NCBI GenBank assembly: GCA_030655795.1
Contig: JAUSPJ010000210.1
Location: 1 to 6,440 of the forward strand
Length of the DNA: 6,440 nt
Reading direction: 5' to 3'
Origin: Fidelibacterota bacterium
Lineage (GTDB): Bacteria > Fidelibacterota > UBA2242
The notes under the pieces are model-generated. The model was not told the origin of the DNA, searched no databases, and was given only the letters and a program-made list of their open reading frames with translations. The position numbers and the translations under genes are program-made. Of the stretch, positions 1-6,179 are shown piece after piece. Positions within the stretch are counted from its first letter, which is position 1. Each line of letters begins with the position of its first letter.

Positions 1-35
1 TTCGGTGGTTTTCATGGCATTATCCAAGTTATAGA

Positions 36-51
36 AACTGCTGAAGCAGTT
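36..51. repeat. Short perfect inverted repeat (hairpin, TGAA loop)
   Basis: AACTGC at 36-41 pairs with GCAGTT at 46-51 around the loop TGAA, giving a perfect 6-bp stem. No T-run follows on either strand, so a simple intrinsic terminator is unlikely. It has the same loop as the hairpin at 78-97. Confidence 0.6.
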
Positions 52-62
52 AGATGATTGAG

Positions 63-107
63 ATTGAGATCTATATTCACCCTGTTGAAACAGGGTGTTG
101 TCTCAAT
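63..107. repeat. Nested inverted repeat with 8-bp inner hairpin
   Basis: The inner arms CACCCTGT (78-85) and ACAGGGTG (90-97) pair perfectly around TGAA (86-89). Outer arms ATTGAGA (63-69) and TCTCAAT (101-107) also pair perfectly, separated from the inner stem by 8 bases on the left and 3 on the right. Together they would fold as one stem with an internal loop. No U-tract follows in either direction. It could be an RNA-processing or protective 3' structure for a transcript ending here, a protein-binding palindrome, or part of a repeated element. Confidence 0.65.
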
Positions 108-121
108 ATCTGTAGCACAAT

Positions 122-147
122 CAATCCTGTCAATCATGTCCCATAGG
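122..147. repeat. 26-bp direct repeat, copy 1
   Basis: This 26-bp sequence starts CAATCCTGT and ends CCCATAGG, and recurs without mismatch at 205-230. Inside it the 9-mers CAATCCTGT (122-130) and CAATCATGT (131-139) are a near-tandem pair with one difference. A lone related unit, TTATCCTGT, sits at 182-190. The right end of this copy also forms the left arm of the palindrome at 138-173. Confidence 0.85.
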
Positions 148-173
148 GATTCTCCACCGGGAGTCCTATGGAC
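138..173. repeat. Decayed palindrome (REP-like hairpin)
   Basis: The left arm GTCCCATAGGGA (138-149) pairs with the right arm TCCTATGGAC (164-173) with two single-base bulges (C142 and G148). Inside, CTCC (152-155) pairs with GGAG (160-163) around the loop ACCG. This gives about 14 base pairs. The two bulges are what would result if a perfect 12-bp palindrome lost one base from each of two short runs in the right arm. The structure resembles small dispersed palindromic elements, but its copy number in the genome cannot be seen from here. Confidence 0.6.
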
Positions 174-204
174 CTTTGGAATTATCCTGTCTGCTATAAA
201 TAAA

Positions 205-230
205 CAATCCTGTCAATCATGTCCCATAGG
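205..230. repeat. 26-bp direct repeat, copy 2
   Basis: Identical over 26 bp to 122-147 and separated from it by 57 bp. This copy stops at CCCATAGG and then diverges, so the palindrome that follows copy 1 is absent. It looks like a half-element or the remains of a duplication. Confidence 0.85.
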
Positions 231-267
231 CAAGTGGTTTATACTTTATAGACGGACTCTAATTAGT

Positions 268-2370
268 CTATTTCAGCCCGCGTCGCTCCAGCAGCGGCTC
301 AATACTGGGCTCAGCGCCCCGGAATCGTTTATACAGAATCATCGGTTCTTCCGTCCCGCCTTTGGAAAGTATGTTTTCCCGATACGACTGGGCCAGTTCT
401 TTATTAAACAGGTCAGTCTCTTTAAACGCCTGAAATGCATCGGCATCCAGTACTTCCGCCCAGATATAGCTGTAATAGCCCGCAGAATAACCGCTGGTGA
501 AAATGTGCCGGAAATAAGGTGTCCGGTAGCGGCTGACGATCTCCGGAATCAGACCAATTCTGCCCAGAGATTCATCTTCGAATTCCAGTACATCTTCAAC
601 CGTCCGGGTCGTGGTCAGAGTGTGCCAGTCCATATCCAGAAACGACGCCGCTAAATACTCTACTGTTTCAAAACCCTGGTTGAACAGGCTGGAATTCTTA
701 ATCTTCTCAATCAGTTCATCGGGAATGGGTTTTCCGGTTTGATAATGAAAAGCATAGGTTTTTAGAACCGCGGGTTCCAACGCCCAGTTTTCCATTATCT
801 GCGACGGCAATTCTACAAAATCTCGCGCCAGGCTGGTACCGGTCAGTCGCGGATAGCTGCTGTTGCTGAACAGTCCGTGCAGCGCATGTCCGAATTCATG
901 GTAAATTGTAGTGACTTCACCGAGACTTAGAAGTGCCGGTTTATCAGCAGCTGGTTTTGAAAGATTAAATACATTATTTATCACCGGGGTCACATTCTTA
1001 CCGTCTTTTTTTATCTGTTTGCGATACGCACCGCACCAGGCGCCGCCCCGTTTACTGGCTCTCGGATGATAATCGGTATAAAGAACACCAATGGTTGTCC
1101 CATCGGCTTCTTTGACTTCAAACGCCTTCACATCTTCATGATAAACCGGGATATCTTTGCGTTCATGAAATGTGATGCCCCAGAGCTTGGTAGCCAGATC
1201 AAACGCACCCTGACGAACATTTTTCAACTGAAAATAAGGTCTGAGAACCTCATCATCCATAGCGTATTTCTCTTTTTTCAATTTCTCGGCATAATACCAC
1301 CAGTCCCAGGATTCCAGCCGGAATTTTTTTTCTTCACGATCAGCAATTATCTGCATCTCCCGTAGTTCGGCTTTTGCCCTTTTCAAGGCCGGTTTCCACA
1401 ATTTATCCAGCAGTTCATAGACATTTTCCGGATTCCGAGCCATGTTCACATCCAGTACAAAGTGAGCATGGGTCGGAAATCCCAGCAGCTGTGCCCGTTC
1501 AGTTCTCAAGGCAGCAATCTTGGCGGCAATTACTTTATTATCATACTCGTCACTATTATTACCGCGATTGATATAGGCCATGTATATTTTTTCACGGAGT
1601 TGCCGCTTTTCGGAATACTGCAGAAAGGGAATCCAGCTGGGTTTGTGAAGCGTATAGACCCACTTGTCTTCATAGCCTTTTTCTTTGGCTGCGGCGGCAC
1701 CGGATGCAATTACACCTTCCGGTAATCCGGCCAGGTCGGCTTCATTATCAATGACCAGTTCGAAATTGTTGTCCTCTTTTAGAACATTTTCACCGAATTT
1801 TGTGGTCAGGACGGACAGTTCTTCATTAATTTCACGAAAGCGTGCCTTTTTCTTTTCACTGAGCTTGGCGCCGCCCCGGACAAAATCTTTGTAATATTTA
1901 TCCAGTAATGTTGCCTGCTCAACAGTTAAGCCCAACTGGTCTTTCTGTTCATAGACCGCCTTCACCCGCTGGAACAGGGTATCATTCAGGCCGATATCAT
2001 CGTTATGCTTGGACAGTATTGGTGCAATGTCTTTGGCAATCTTCTGAATTTCTTCACTGGTATTGGCGCCATTCAGCGCAAAAAACACGCTGGATACTTT
2101 AGTCAGCAGATCACCGGAATAATCCAGGGCTTCAATCGTGTTTTCAAAGGTGGCTGGTTCAGGATTCGTAATAATCGCTTTGACCTCGGCCTTCTGCTGA
2201 AGCATTCCTTCTTCGAATGCCGGCATAAAATGCTCATTGTTGATTTTTTCGAACGGAGGTGTCCCCAACGGAGTTTTCCACTCGCTGAAAAAGGGATTTT
2301 GATCACTTTGCTGCGTACATGATGATACCGCAAGCAGTACAACTAAAAGAAACAGAAACATATCTTTCAT
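268..2370 (-). CDS. dcp: M3 family metallopeptidase (peptidyl-dipeptidase Dcp-like), predicted lipoprotein
   Basis: A zinc oligopeptidase of the M3/Dcp type, expected to cut short peptides; Dcp enzymes release C-terminal dipeptides. The 700-residue product starts with a lipoprotein signal: a hydrophobic run, then VSSC with the lipidated Cys at 18, so it is probably anchored in an envelope membrane, unlike cytosolic E. coli Dcp. The catalytic motif HEFGH is at 491-495, with zinc ligands His491 and His495. Glu520 in FVELPSQ, 29 residues after the first His as in Dcp, is the likely third ligand. The GYSAGYYSY segment near 627-635 matches the family's substrate-binding tyrosines. Length is normal and no disruption is seen. 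The open frame extends upstream to a GTG at 2436, but I chose ATG 2370 because GAGGAAG lies 6 bases upstream and the signal peptide then starts at the N-terminus. It is divergent from the broken gene at 2592. The family assignment is secure; the exact specificity (Dcp versus oligopeptidase A) is inferred. Confidence 0.93.
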   Translation of the reverse strand: MKDMFLFLLVVLLAVSSCTQQSDQNPFFSEWKTPLGTPPFEKINNEHFMPAFEEGMLQQKAEVKAIITNPEPATFENTIEALDYSGDLLTKVSSVFFALNGANTSEEIQKIAKDIAPILSKHNDDIGLNDTLFQRVKAVYEQKDQLGLTVEQATLLDKYYKDFVRGGAKLSEKKKARFREINEELSVLTTKFGENVLKEDNNFELVIDNEADLAGLPEGVIASGAAAAKEKGYEDKWVYTLHKPSWIPFLQYSEKRQLREKIYMAYINRGNNSDEYDNKVIAAKIAALRTERAQLLGFPTHAHFVLDVNMARNPENVYELLDKLWKPALKRAKAELREMQIIADREEKKFRLESWDWWYYAEKLKKEKYAMDDEVLRPYFQLKNVRQGAFDLATKLWGITFHERKDIPVYHEDVKAFEVKEADGTTIGVLYTDYHPRASKRGGAWCGAYRKQIKKDGKNVTPVINNVFNLSKPAADKPALLSLGEVTTIYHEFGHALHGLFSNSSYPRLTGTSLARDFVELPSQIMENWALEPAVLKTYAFHYQTGKPIPDELIEKIKNSSLFNQGFETVEYLAASFLDMDWHTLTTTRTVEDVLEFEDESLGRIGLIPEIVSRYRTPYFRHIFTSGYSAGYYSYIWAEVLDADAFQAFKETDLFNKELAQSYRENILSKGGTEEPMILYKRFRGAEPSIEPLLERRGLK

Positions 2371-2376
2371 AGTTTT

Positions 2377-2383
2377 CTTCCTC
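2377..2383 (-). promoter_or_regulatory. Ribosome binding site that sets the M3 peptidase start
   Basis: On the minus strand this reads GAGGAAG and ends 6 bases before the ATG at 2370. The alternative in-frame GTG at 2436 has no comparable site and would add 22 polar residues ahead of the lipoprotein signal, so this site decides the start. Confidence 0.75.
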
Positions 2384-2462
2384 AATTTATTTGGTTGATT
2401 GTCAACCGGATGATTTTCATTTTGTCCTTTGAACACCGATGTTATTATTTCGATGTCTTCAT

Positions 2463-2492
2463 AATATAAAAAATGATTGGAAATTTTCTTAA
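2463..2492 (-). promoter_or_regulatory. Possible promoter for the M3 peptidase gene
   Basis: Read on the minus strand, TTAAGA (2492-2487) and TATATT (2468-2463) are spaced 18 bp apart and match the sigma-70 -35 and -10 hexamers at 4/6 and 5/6 positions. This would give a 5' leader of roughly 85 bases. The region is AT-rich, so such matches arise easily, and Bacteroidota use a different consensus. Treat it as a candidate only. Confidence 0.25.
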
Positions 2493-2591
2493 TTTTTTAA
2501 ATAACAGTTTATTCTTGCGAACCGTGCAAAAGCCTTTTAATTTCGATTGATGATTGCAGCATTTATTACAAATAATTTAAAGGAATCCCGG

Positions 2592-3092
2592 ATGAAACCC
2601 TGGGTGAGACATTTAATCATTGTTTCATTTCTTTTTTATCTAAACGGACAGATTCTGAGTGCTTCCGAAAACATGGTAATTGTTATCATCGATGGCGCCC
2701 GCTATTCCGAGACCTTTGGCGATACCAGTCATCAGTATATTCCAAATATGTGGAATATATCCGCCAATGGAACTATTATCGATGAATTTTACAATGACTC
2801 CATGACCTATACCTCCAAAGCCATTCCGGCGCTGTGGTGTGGCGCCTGGACGGAAACTGTTGACACGGTCAACAACGGCTACAACACCCAGTATGCCGCC
2901 AAACCGTCGATTTTTGAATATTATCGCAAGCAGAAAAATATTCCTATGAATAAATGCCGATTAACCGCATACCAGGCTTTCCAGCGGGGCGGAATTGTTC
3001 GGGTCGAAGTACGGGATGAGCGGATTTTGCTGCGTGGAAATGCGGTTACGGTTTTCTCCATTGAAATTCATGGAAATGCGTTGTCCTTTTAA
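2592..3092 (+). pseudogene. Truncated secreted alkaline-phosphatase-superfamily protein fused to a PhzF tail
   Basis: The 166-residue frame starts at ATG 2592, with AAGGA at 2580-2584 seven bases upstream; the frame is open further upstream but this start fits the site and the signal peptide. Residues 1-24 form a signal peptide (hydrophobic core IIVSFLFYL, ending near LSA). Residues 25-118 match the N-terminal part of alkaline-phosphatase-fold hydrolases: MVIVIIDGARYSETFGD has the metal-binding Asp34 that opens the fold, and the MTYTSKAIPALWCG segment (71-84) falls where such enzymes carry the nucleophile Ser/Thr. Full members are several hundred residues long, so most of the domain and its remaining metal ligands are missing. 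From about residue 119 the sequence changes to a PhzF C-terminus. The fused product is very unlikely to be a phosphatase. It may still be transcribed, exported and degraded. It could be a deletion scar or an assembly join. Confidence 0.75.
2946..3092 (+). pseudogene. C-terminal remnant of a PhzF-family isomerase
   Basis: The last ~47 residues of the chimeric frame (from about 119) read KCRLTAYQAFQRGG, then IVRVEV, ERILLRGNAVTVFSIEI. They fit the end of PhzF-family (phenazine-biosynthesis-like) isomerases, where a Lys/Arg-x-x-AxQAS-x-RGG strand is followed by a G-x-AVTV-x-x-G-x-L strand just before the stop. Full PhzF proteins are about 260-300 residues, so over four fifths of the gene is missing, including the N-terminal catalytic Glu region. 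The reading frame and stop codon (3090-3092) are intact. The assignment rests on motif memory rather than a search; I am fairly confident of the family. The function is certainly lost in this fragment. Confidence 0.65.
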
Positions 3093-3167
3093 AAACTACC
3101 CTGGATCATTTTCTTTTTATAAAGCCTGTATTAATCCAGTGGACAGTCTTTTCGATTATTTTGGCGT

Positions 3168-3200
3168 ATGACTATTTTTGAAGTAGACAGCGATAATTAA
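3168..3200 (+). other. Possible 10-codon leader minicistron
   Basis: ATG at 3168 opens a frame reading MTIFEVDSDN that stops at TAA 3198-3200. The stop shares its last base with the methyltransferase ATG (TAATG), an arrangement known to allow translational coupling. No good ribosome binding site precedes it, and a frame this short is common by chance. It is noted because the methyltransferase start itself lacks a strong ribosome binding site. Confidence 0.15.
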
Positions 3201-3892
3201 TGACGATTAGTTTTATCCTGGTTCAACCATCCACACCGGAGAATATCGGCGCCGCTGCCCGGGCGATGAAAACTATGGGGTTTGCGGATCTGCGCTTGGT
3301 TGATCCCGGCGACCATCTTGGCGACCGCGCCCGCTGGATGGCCCACAGTTCCGAAGATATCCTGGAAAATTCCAAAGTTTTTACCAATCTTGAAAACGCC
3401 ATTAAGGATATCGATTTTCTGATTGGAACATCCTCGAAAAAACGCTCCGTCAAACAGGACAACTATCCGATCCGTGGGATTCCGCAATTACTCAACGACA
3501 AGGGCTCATCGATCCGCTCCGTCGGGATACTCTTTGGAACCGAAGACCGCGGTCTCAGCAATGAACATATTGCCCATTGTGATATTCTCTCCCATATTCC
3601 GTTAAAACAGTCGCAACCCAGCCTGAACATGGCTCAATCGGTAATGGTATATGCCTATGAACTATCTCCGTTGAATCAAATAAAAATCCGGCGGAAGCCC
3701 CAAAAAGTTAATGAAGCCAGCTATCGTTCTGTAAAAGAGAATATAGCTGAGTTTTTAAACAGGCTTAACCTCCATTCCCGACTGTCACTTAAGAACAGGA
3801 TAATGGAGCGACTTGCCGCTCTGTCGGAAAAGGATATTCACCTCATTCAGAGTATTTTGACTGACCTGAGAAAACAGGATAAATCCTGTTAA
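3200..3892 (+). CDS. SPOUT-family RNA 2'-O-methyltransferase, TrmJ/YjtD (LasT) type
   Basis: A cytoplasmic SpoU/TrmH-type methyltransferase of 230 residues that should transfer a methyl group from S-adenosylmethionine to a ribose 2'-OH in RNA. TrmJ does this at tRNA position 32; the target of the YjtD/LasT branch is less certain. SPOUT motifs are intact: motif 1 NIGAAARAM (15-23) with the conserved Arg21, motif 2 ILFGTEDRGLS (110-120), and motif 3 SLNMAQSVMVYAYEL (141-155), which form the trefoil-knot cofactor site. The opening ENIGAAARAMKTMGFADLRLVDP and the short helical C-terminal extension (about 175-226) resemble E. coli YjtD/LasT more than TrmJ. An in-frame TAA at 3194-3196 makes ATG 3200 the first start; the ribosome binding site is weak. 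Its stop overlaps that of the convergent S46 gene by 4 bases. The family assignment is secure, the substrate is inferred. Confidence 0.92.
   Translation: MTISFILVQPSTPENIGAAARAMKTMGFADLRLVDPGDHLGDRARWMAHSSEDILENSKVFTNLENAIKDIDFLIGTSSKKRSVKQDNYPIRGIPQLLNDKGSSIRSVGILFGTEDRGLSNEHIAHCDILSHIPLKQSQPSLNMAQSVMVYAYELSPLNQIKIRRKPQKVNEASYRSVKENIAEFLNRLNLHSRLSLKNRIMERLAALSEKDIHLIQSILTDLRKQDKSC
3873..3890 (-). terminator. Candidate terminator hairpin for the S46 peptidase gene, inside the methyltransferase 3' end
   Basis: AACAGGA (3873-3879) and TCCTGTT (3884-3890) pair perfectly around a 4-base centre. On the minus strand the hairpin begins within the S46 stop codon and continues into TTTTCTC, a short T-run that fits a weak intrinsic terminator. 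On the plus strand it is followed by AAATTCCC, so termination of the methyltransferase message there is less convincing. The arms contain ATCCTGT, the same core as the repeats at 122-147 and 205-230. Confidence 0.45.
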
Positions 3893-6036
3893 ATTCCCAT
3901 CTCCTTCAGCAGGTAATCGGCGCCGGCAAATTTATCCGTTATAAATAAGACATAACGAATATCCACGACAATAGTACGCTGCAATTCAGGATTGTAAAGC
4001 CAGTCGCTGGTCATGGCTTCATAATTCCCGTCAAAAGCAAGGCCAATCAATTCGCCTTTAGCATTCATCACGGCGCTGCCGCTGTTTCCACCGGTGATAT
4101 CACATTCAGCCAGAAAACAGCTGGGCACATCGCCGAGCTCGGGGTCGATCCATTTGCCATAATCTTTGGAGCGTGATAATTCCGTTAATTTGGCGGGATT
4201 GTTAAACGGTTCCTCACCGGTATCTTTCTCGACCACTCCTTTCAGCGTTGTGAACGGTTCATACCAGATTCCGTCAGCTGGTTTATAGCCCTTTACTTTA
4301 CCGAAAGTAAACCGCATCGTGCTGTTGGCGTCGGGGTAAAGGCTCTGACCTTTCCAGGCATAGAGCGCATCGATATATTTTTTGCGAAGGTCCTGAATCT
4401 GAGCATTCCAGACCTTGCCTTCTTCGTATTTTCGATCTTTGGCATCGTAAAGTTTGATCGCCAGGTCAATCAACGGATCGTTCAGCGCCTCGATCTCTTC
4501 CGGTGTTTTGTTATAGAGATCCTTAACATAGGCGATATCTTTTAAACCGGTTTTGGCAAATGCATCATCTACCCAGGCATCAATTTCCATGGACCCTTTC
4601 AGAATAAAATCCAGGGCGGTAATCCGCTGCTCTTCCGGCAGTTTTGCAGCTTGCTGAAGGGCGCGGGTCAGCATGGTTTTATCGAAGGGTTCATAAAAAC
4701 GCAGGTAAGCATAATCAAGGTTTGCCATGCCATCTTTGACCCGTTTCTCGGAAAATTCCGGACGGCGGTCGGTTTCCGGCTTGGCTCGTTCACGAGCAAC
4801 ATCGTATGCCTTTGATCCCAGATTATAGAGCACTCCAATGGTGTATCCACCAAAGTTTTCAAGCACCTGATCATAATCATAGCTCTGCTCAAGGATCGCA
4901 TATTGAGCAGCAATCTTTTCCATGACATCGCCATACATTTTTTTCAATTTCCGTTTTGAATTAATAAAGCTCATCAAATCTGCTTCGAAGGCTCGTTTAT
5001 TTTCAATAAAGTTGGAGGATTGCATACCGTCCACATTACCCTGAAAATTCTTCATCGTATTATTCAATCCGGCATCATAACTGGCAAGTTTGAGTTTCGC
5101 TTCCTGGTTTTCATTACTCATTTCTGTAATGATATCCAGAATACTTTGGAACCGTTCAATCCGCGGAATATACGTCCGGTTCAGATTCCAGTCTACAGAG
5201 TAAGAACTGCGGTAACGCATGGTTCTGCCGGGATAGCCCAGGATAAAAGTCATGTCCCCATCTTTTAAATCAGTTTTAGCGATTTTCAGGTAATTCCCCG
5301 GTTTCAGGGGAATATTATCGTCACTGTATTTTGCGCCGGAGCCATCGGGCGCCTGATATACTCTTAAATAAGTAAAATCCCCAGTGTGACGCGGCCACAT
5401 CCAGTTGTCGATATCCCCGCCGTAATTTCCAATTGCCGCGGGTGGTGCAAAAACAATTCGCACATCCTGGTATTTATTGAATAAATATTTCACATACTGT
5501 TTCCCATTATAGTTAGTTGCGATGTAACAGTATCGGTCCTCGCGATCATTTTCCGCTTCCTTTTCCATAGCGGTAATTTTCTGCTCTATTCTCTTCTCTT
5601 TTTCAGTCAGAGCCTCAATGCCTTTAACACTTTTTAGAATTACATCTGTTACATCGGCCATGCTCTTTAAAACATAGGCATGTTGACCGATTGCCGGCAG
5701 TTCTTCGGATCTGTCTTTTGCTAAAAATCCCTCGTCAATATAATCGATACTGTCCTTGGCTGAATTCCGCTGCAGCGAACCATAGGCACAATGATGGTTG
5801 GTCAAGACCAGTCCATCGGCAGAAACAAAGGACGCCGAACAGCCGCCCAACCAGACAATCGCAGTGCTGATTGACAGTTTATCCGGACTGTAAATATCCC
5901 CAGCGGATATTTCAAAACCGATTTTTTCAAGATTCAAATCCGGCAATTGAGACAGTTGCCACATGCCTTCTTCGGCTTGAATATTCAATACAAACAACGG
6001 GCAGAAAATCCCAATCGATAAATACTTGTTTATCAT
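3889..6036 (-). CDS. S46 family serine dipeptidyl-peptidase (DPP7-like), secreted
   Basis: A chymotrypsin-fold exopeptidase that removes dipeptides from peptide N-termini, expected in the periplasm or outside the cell. The 715-residue length is normal for S46. Residues 1-21 form a signal peptide (core SIGIFCPLFVLNI, cleavage probably after IQA), followed by the family opening EEGMWQLSQLP. The probable triad is His82 (TNHHC), Asp220 (RHTGDF) and Ser652 (GGNSGS); its 138- and 432-residue spacings agree closely with those I recall for characterised S46 enzymes. Asn211 and Trp212 in DNWMWPRH, with Asp669, match the residues that hold the substrate's N-terminus. Residue 670 (Ser+18) is Gly, as in DPP7, where DPP11 has Arg for acidic P1 residues; hydrophobic or broad P1 preference is therefore inferred. 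The start is firm: AGGAGG (6047-6042) sits 5 bases upstream of ATG 6036. It converges on the methyltransferase gene. Confidence 0.95.
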   Translation of the reverse strand: MINKYLSIGIFCPLFVLNIQAEEGMWQLSQLPDLNLEKIGFEISAGDIYSPDKLSISTAIVWLGGCSASFVSADGLVLTNHHCAYGSLQRNSAKDSIDYIDEGFLAKDRSEELPAIGQHAYVLKSMADVTDVILKSVKGIEALTEKEKRIEQKITAMEKEAENDREDRYCYIATNYNGKQYVKYLFNKYQDVRIVFAPPAAIGNYGGDIDNWMWPRHTGDFTYLRVYQAPDGSGAKYSDDNIPLKPGNYLKIAKTDLKDGDMTFILGYPGRTMRYRSSYSVDWNLNRTYIPRIERFQSILDIITEMSNENQEAKLKLASYDAGLNNTMKNFQGNVDGMQSSNFIENKRAFEADLMSFINSKRKLKKMYGDVMEKIAAQYAILEQSYDYDQVLENFGGYTIGVLYNLGSKAYDVARERAKPETDRRPEFSEKRVKDGMANLDYAYLRFYEPFDKTMLTRALQQAAKLPEEQRITALDFILKGSMEIDAWVDDAFAKTGLKDIAYVKDLYNKTPEEIEALNDPLIDLAIKLYDAKDRKYEEGKVWNAQIQDLRKKYIDALYAWKGQSLYPDANSTMRFTFGKVKGYKPADGIWYEPFTTLKGVVEKDTGEEPFNNPAKLTELSRSKDYGKWIDPELGDVPSCFLAECDITGGNSGSAVMNAKGELIGLAFDGNYEAMTSDWLYNPELQRTIVVDIRYVLFITDKFAGADYLLKEMGI

Positions 6037-6061
6037 TTAATCCTCCTACTAATCAATACCT

Positions 6062-6111
6062 AATCTAACTGATTTTCACTAATTGACAAAATTAGAAAAA
6101 AGGTTTGTGAT
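6062..6111. promoter_or_regulatory. Candidate divergent promoters with overlapping -35 boxes
   Basis: On the plus strand a perfect TTGACA (6083-6088) is followed after 17 bp by TGTGAT (6106-6111), facing the small gene at 6180. On the minus strand TTGTCA (6089-6084) is followed after 16 bp by TAGATT (6067-6062), facing the S46 gene and giving a leader of about 20 bases that includes its AGGAGG. The two -35 boxes share five bases. An inverted repeat, CTAATT (6079-6084) and AATTAG (6090-6095), is centred on the same spot and could bind a regulator. Matches are to the sigma-70 consensus, which may not apply strictly in this organism. Confidence 0.35.
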
Positions 6112-6179
6112 GGCTCGGATTGCAAATATCAGAAAATCATTGTGATTGAAACCAAAAAATCATTTTAGTATCTAAGAAA

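Larger units (their letters stand above)
1..267. other. Repeat-rich intergenic region, no supported gene
   Basis: This stretch lies downstream of the M3 peptidase stop codon. It contains several inverted and direct repeats, listed separately. Two short open stretches touch the window edge. Plus frame 1 is open for 18 codons and ends at a TGA at 55-57 (it would end ...IETAEAVR). One minus frame is open from 102 to 1, with an ATG at 15-13 and no clear ribosome binding site. Either could be the edge of a neighbouring gene, but both are short enough to be open by chance and I recognise neither. I see no convincing terminator with a T-run for the M3 gene here. Confidence 0.6.

Noticed and set aside
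1..57. C-terminal stub of a gene on the plus strand, or start of a gene on the minus strand at 15
   Set aside because: Both are open over too few codons to separate from chance and neither can be recognised. They are mentioned in the region entry only.
122..230. CRISPR-like repeat spacing
   Set aside because: There are only two copies, the 57-bp gap contains related repeat units, and no cas gene is present.
240..272. Terminator for the M3 gene formed by TAGAC and GTCTA near its stop codon
   Set aside because: The stem is only 5 bp with a 12-base loop and no T-run follows.
58..654. A 198-codon plus-strand open frame
   Set aside because: It begins with TTG, runs through the hairpin repeats and then antisense to the M3 gene. 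Its residue composition is not protein-like and it matches nothing I know.
2547..2591. Extended N-terminus of the phosphatase-like fragment starting at TTG 2547
   Set aside because: The ATG at 2592 has an AAGGA site seven bases upstream and places the signal peptide at the N-terminus; the TTG has neither advantage.
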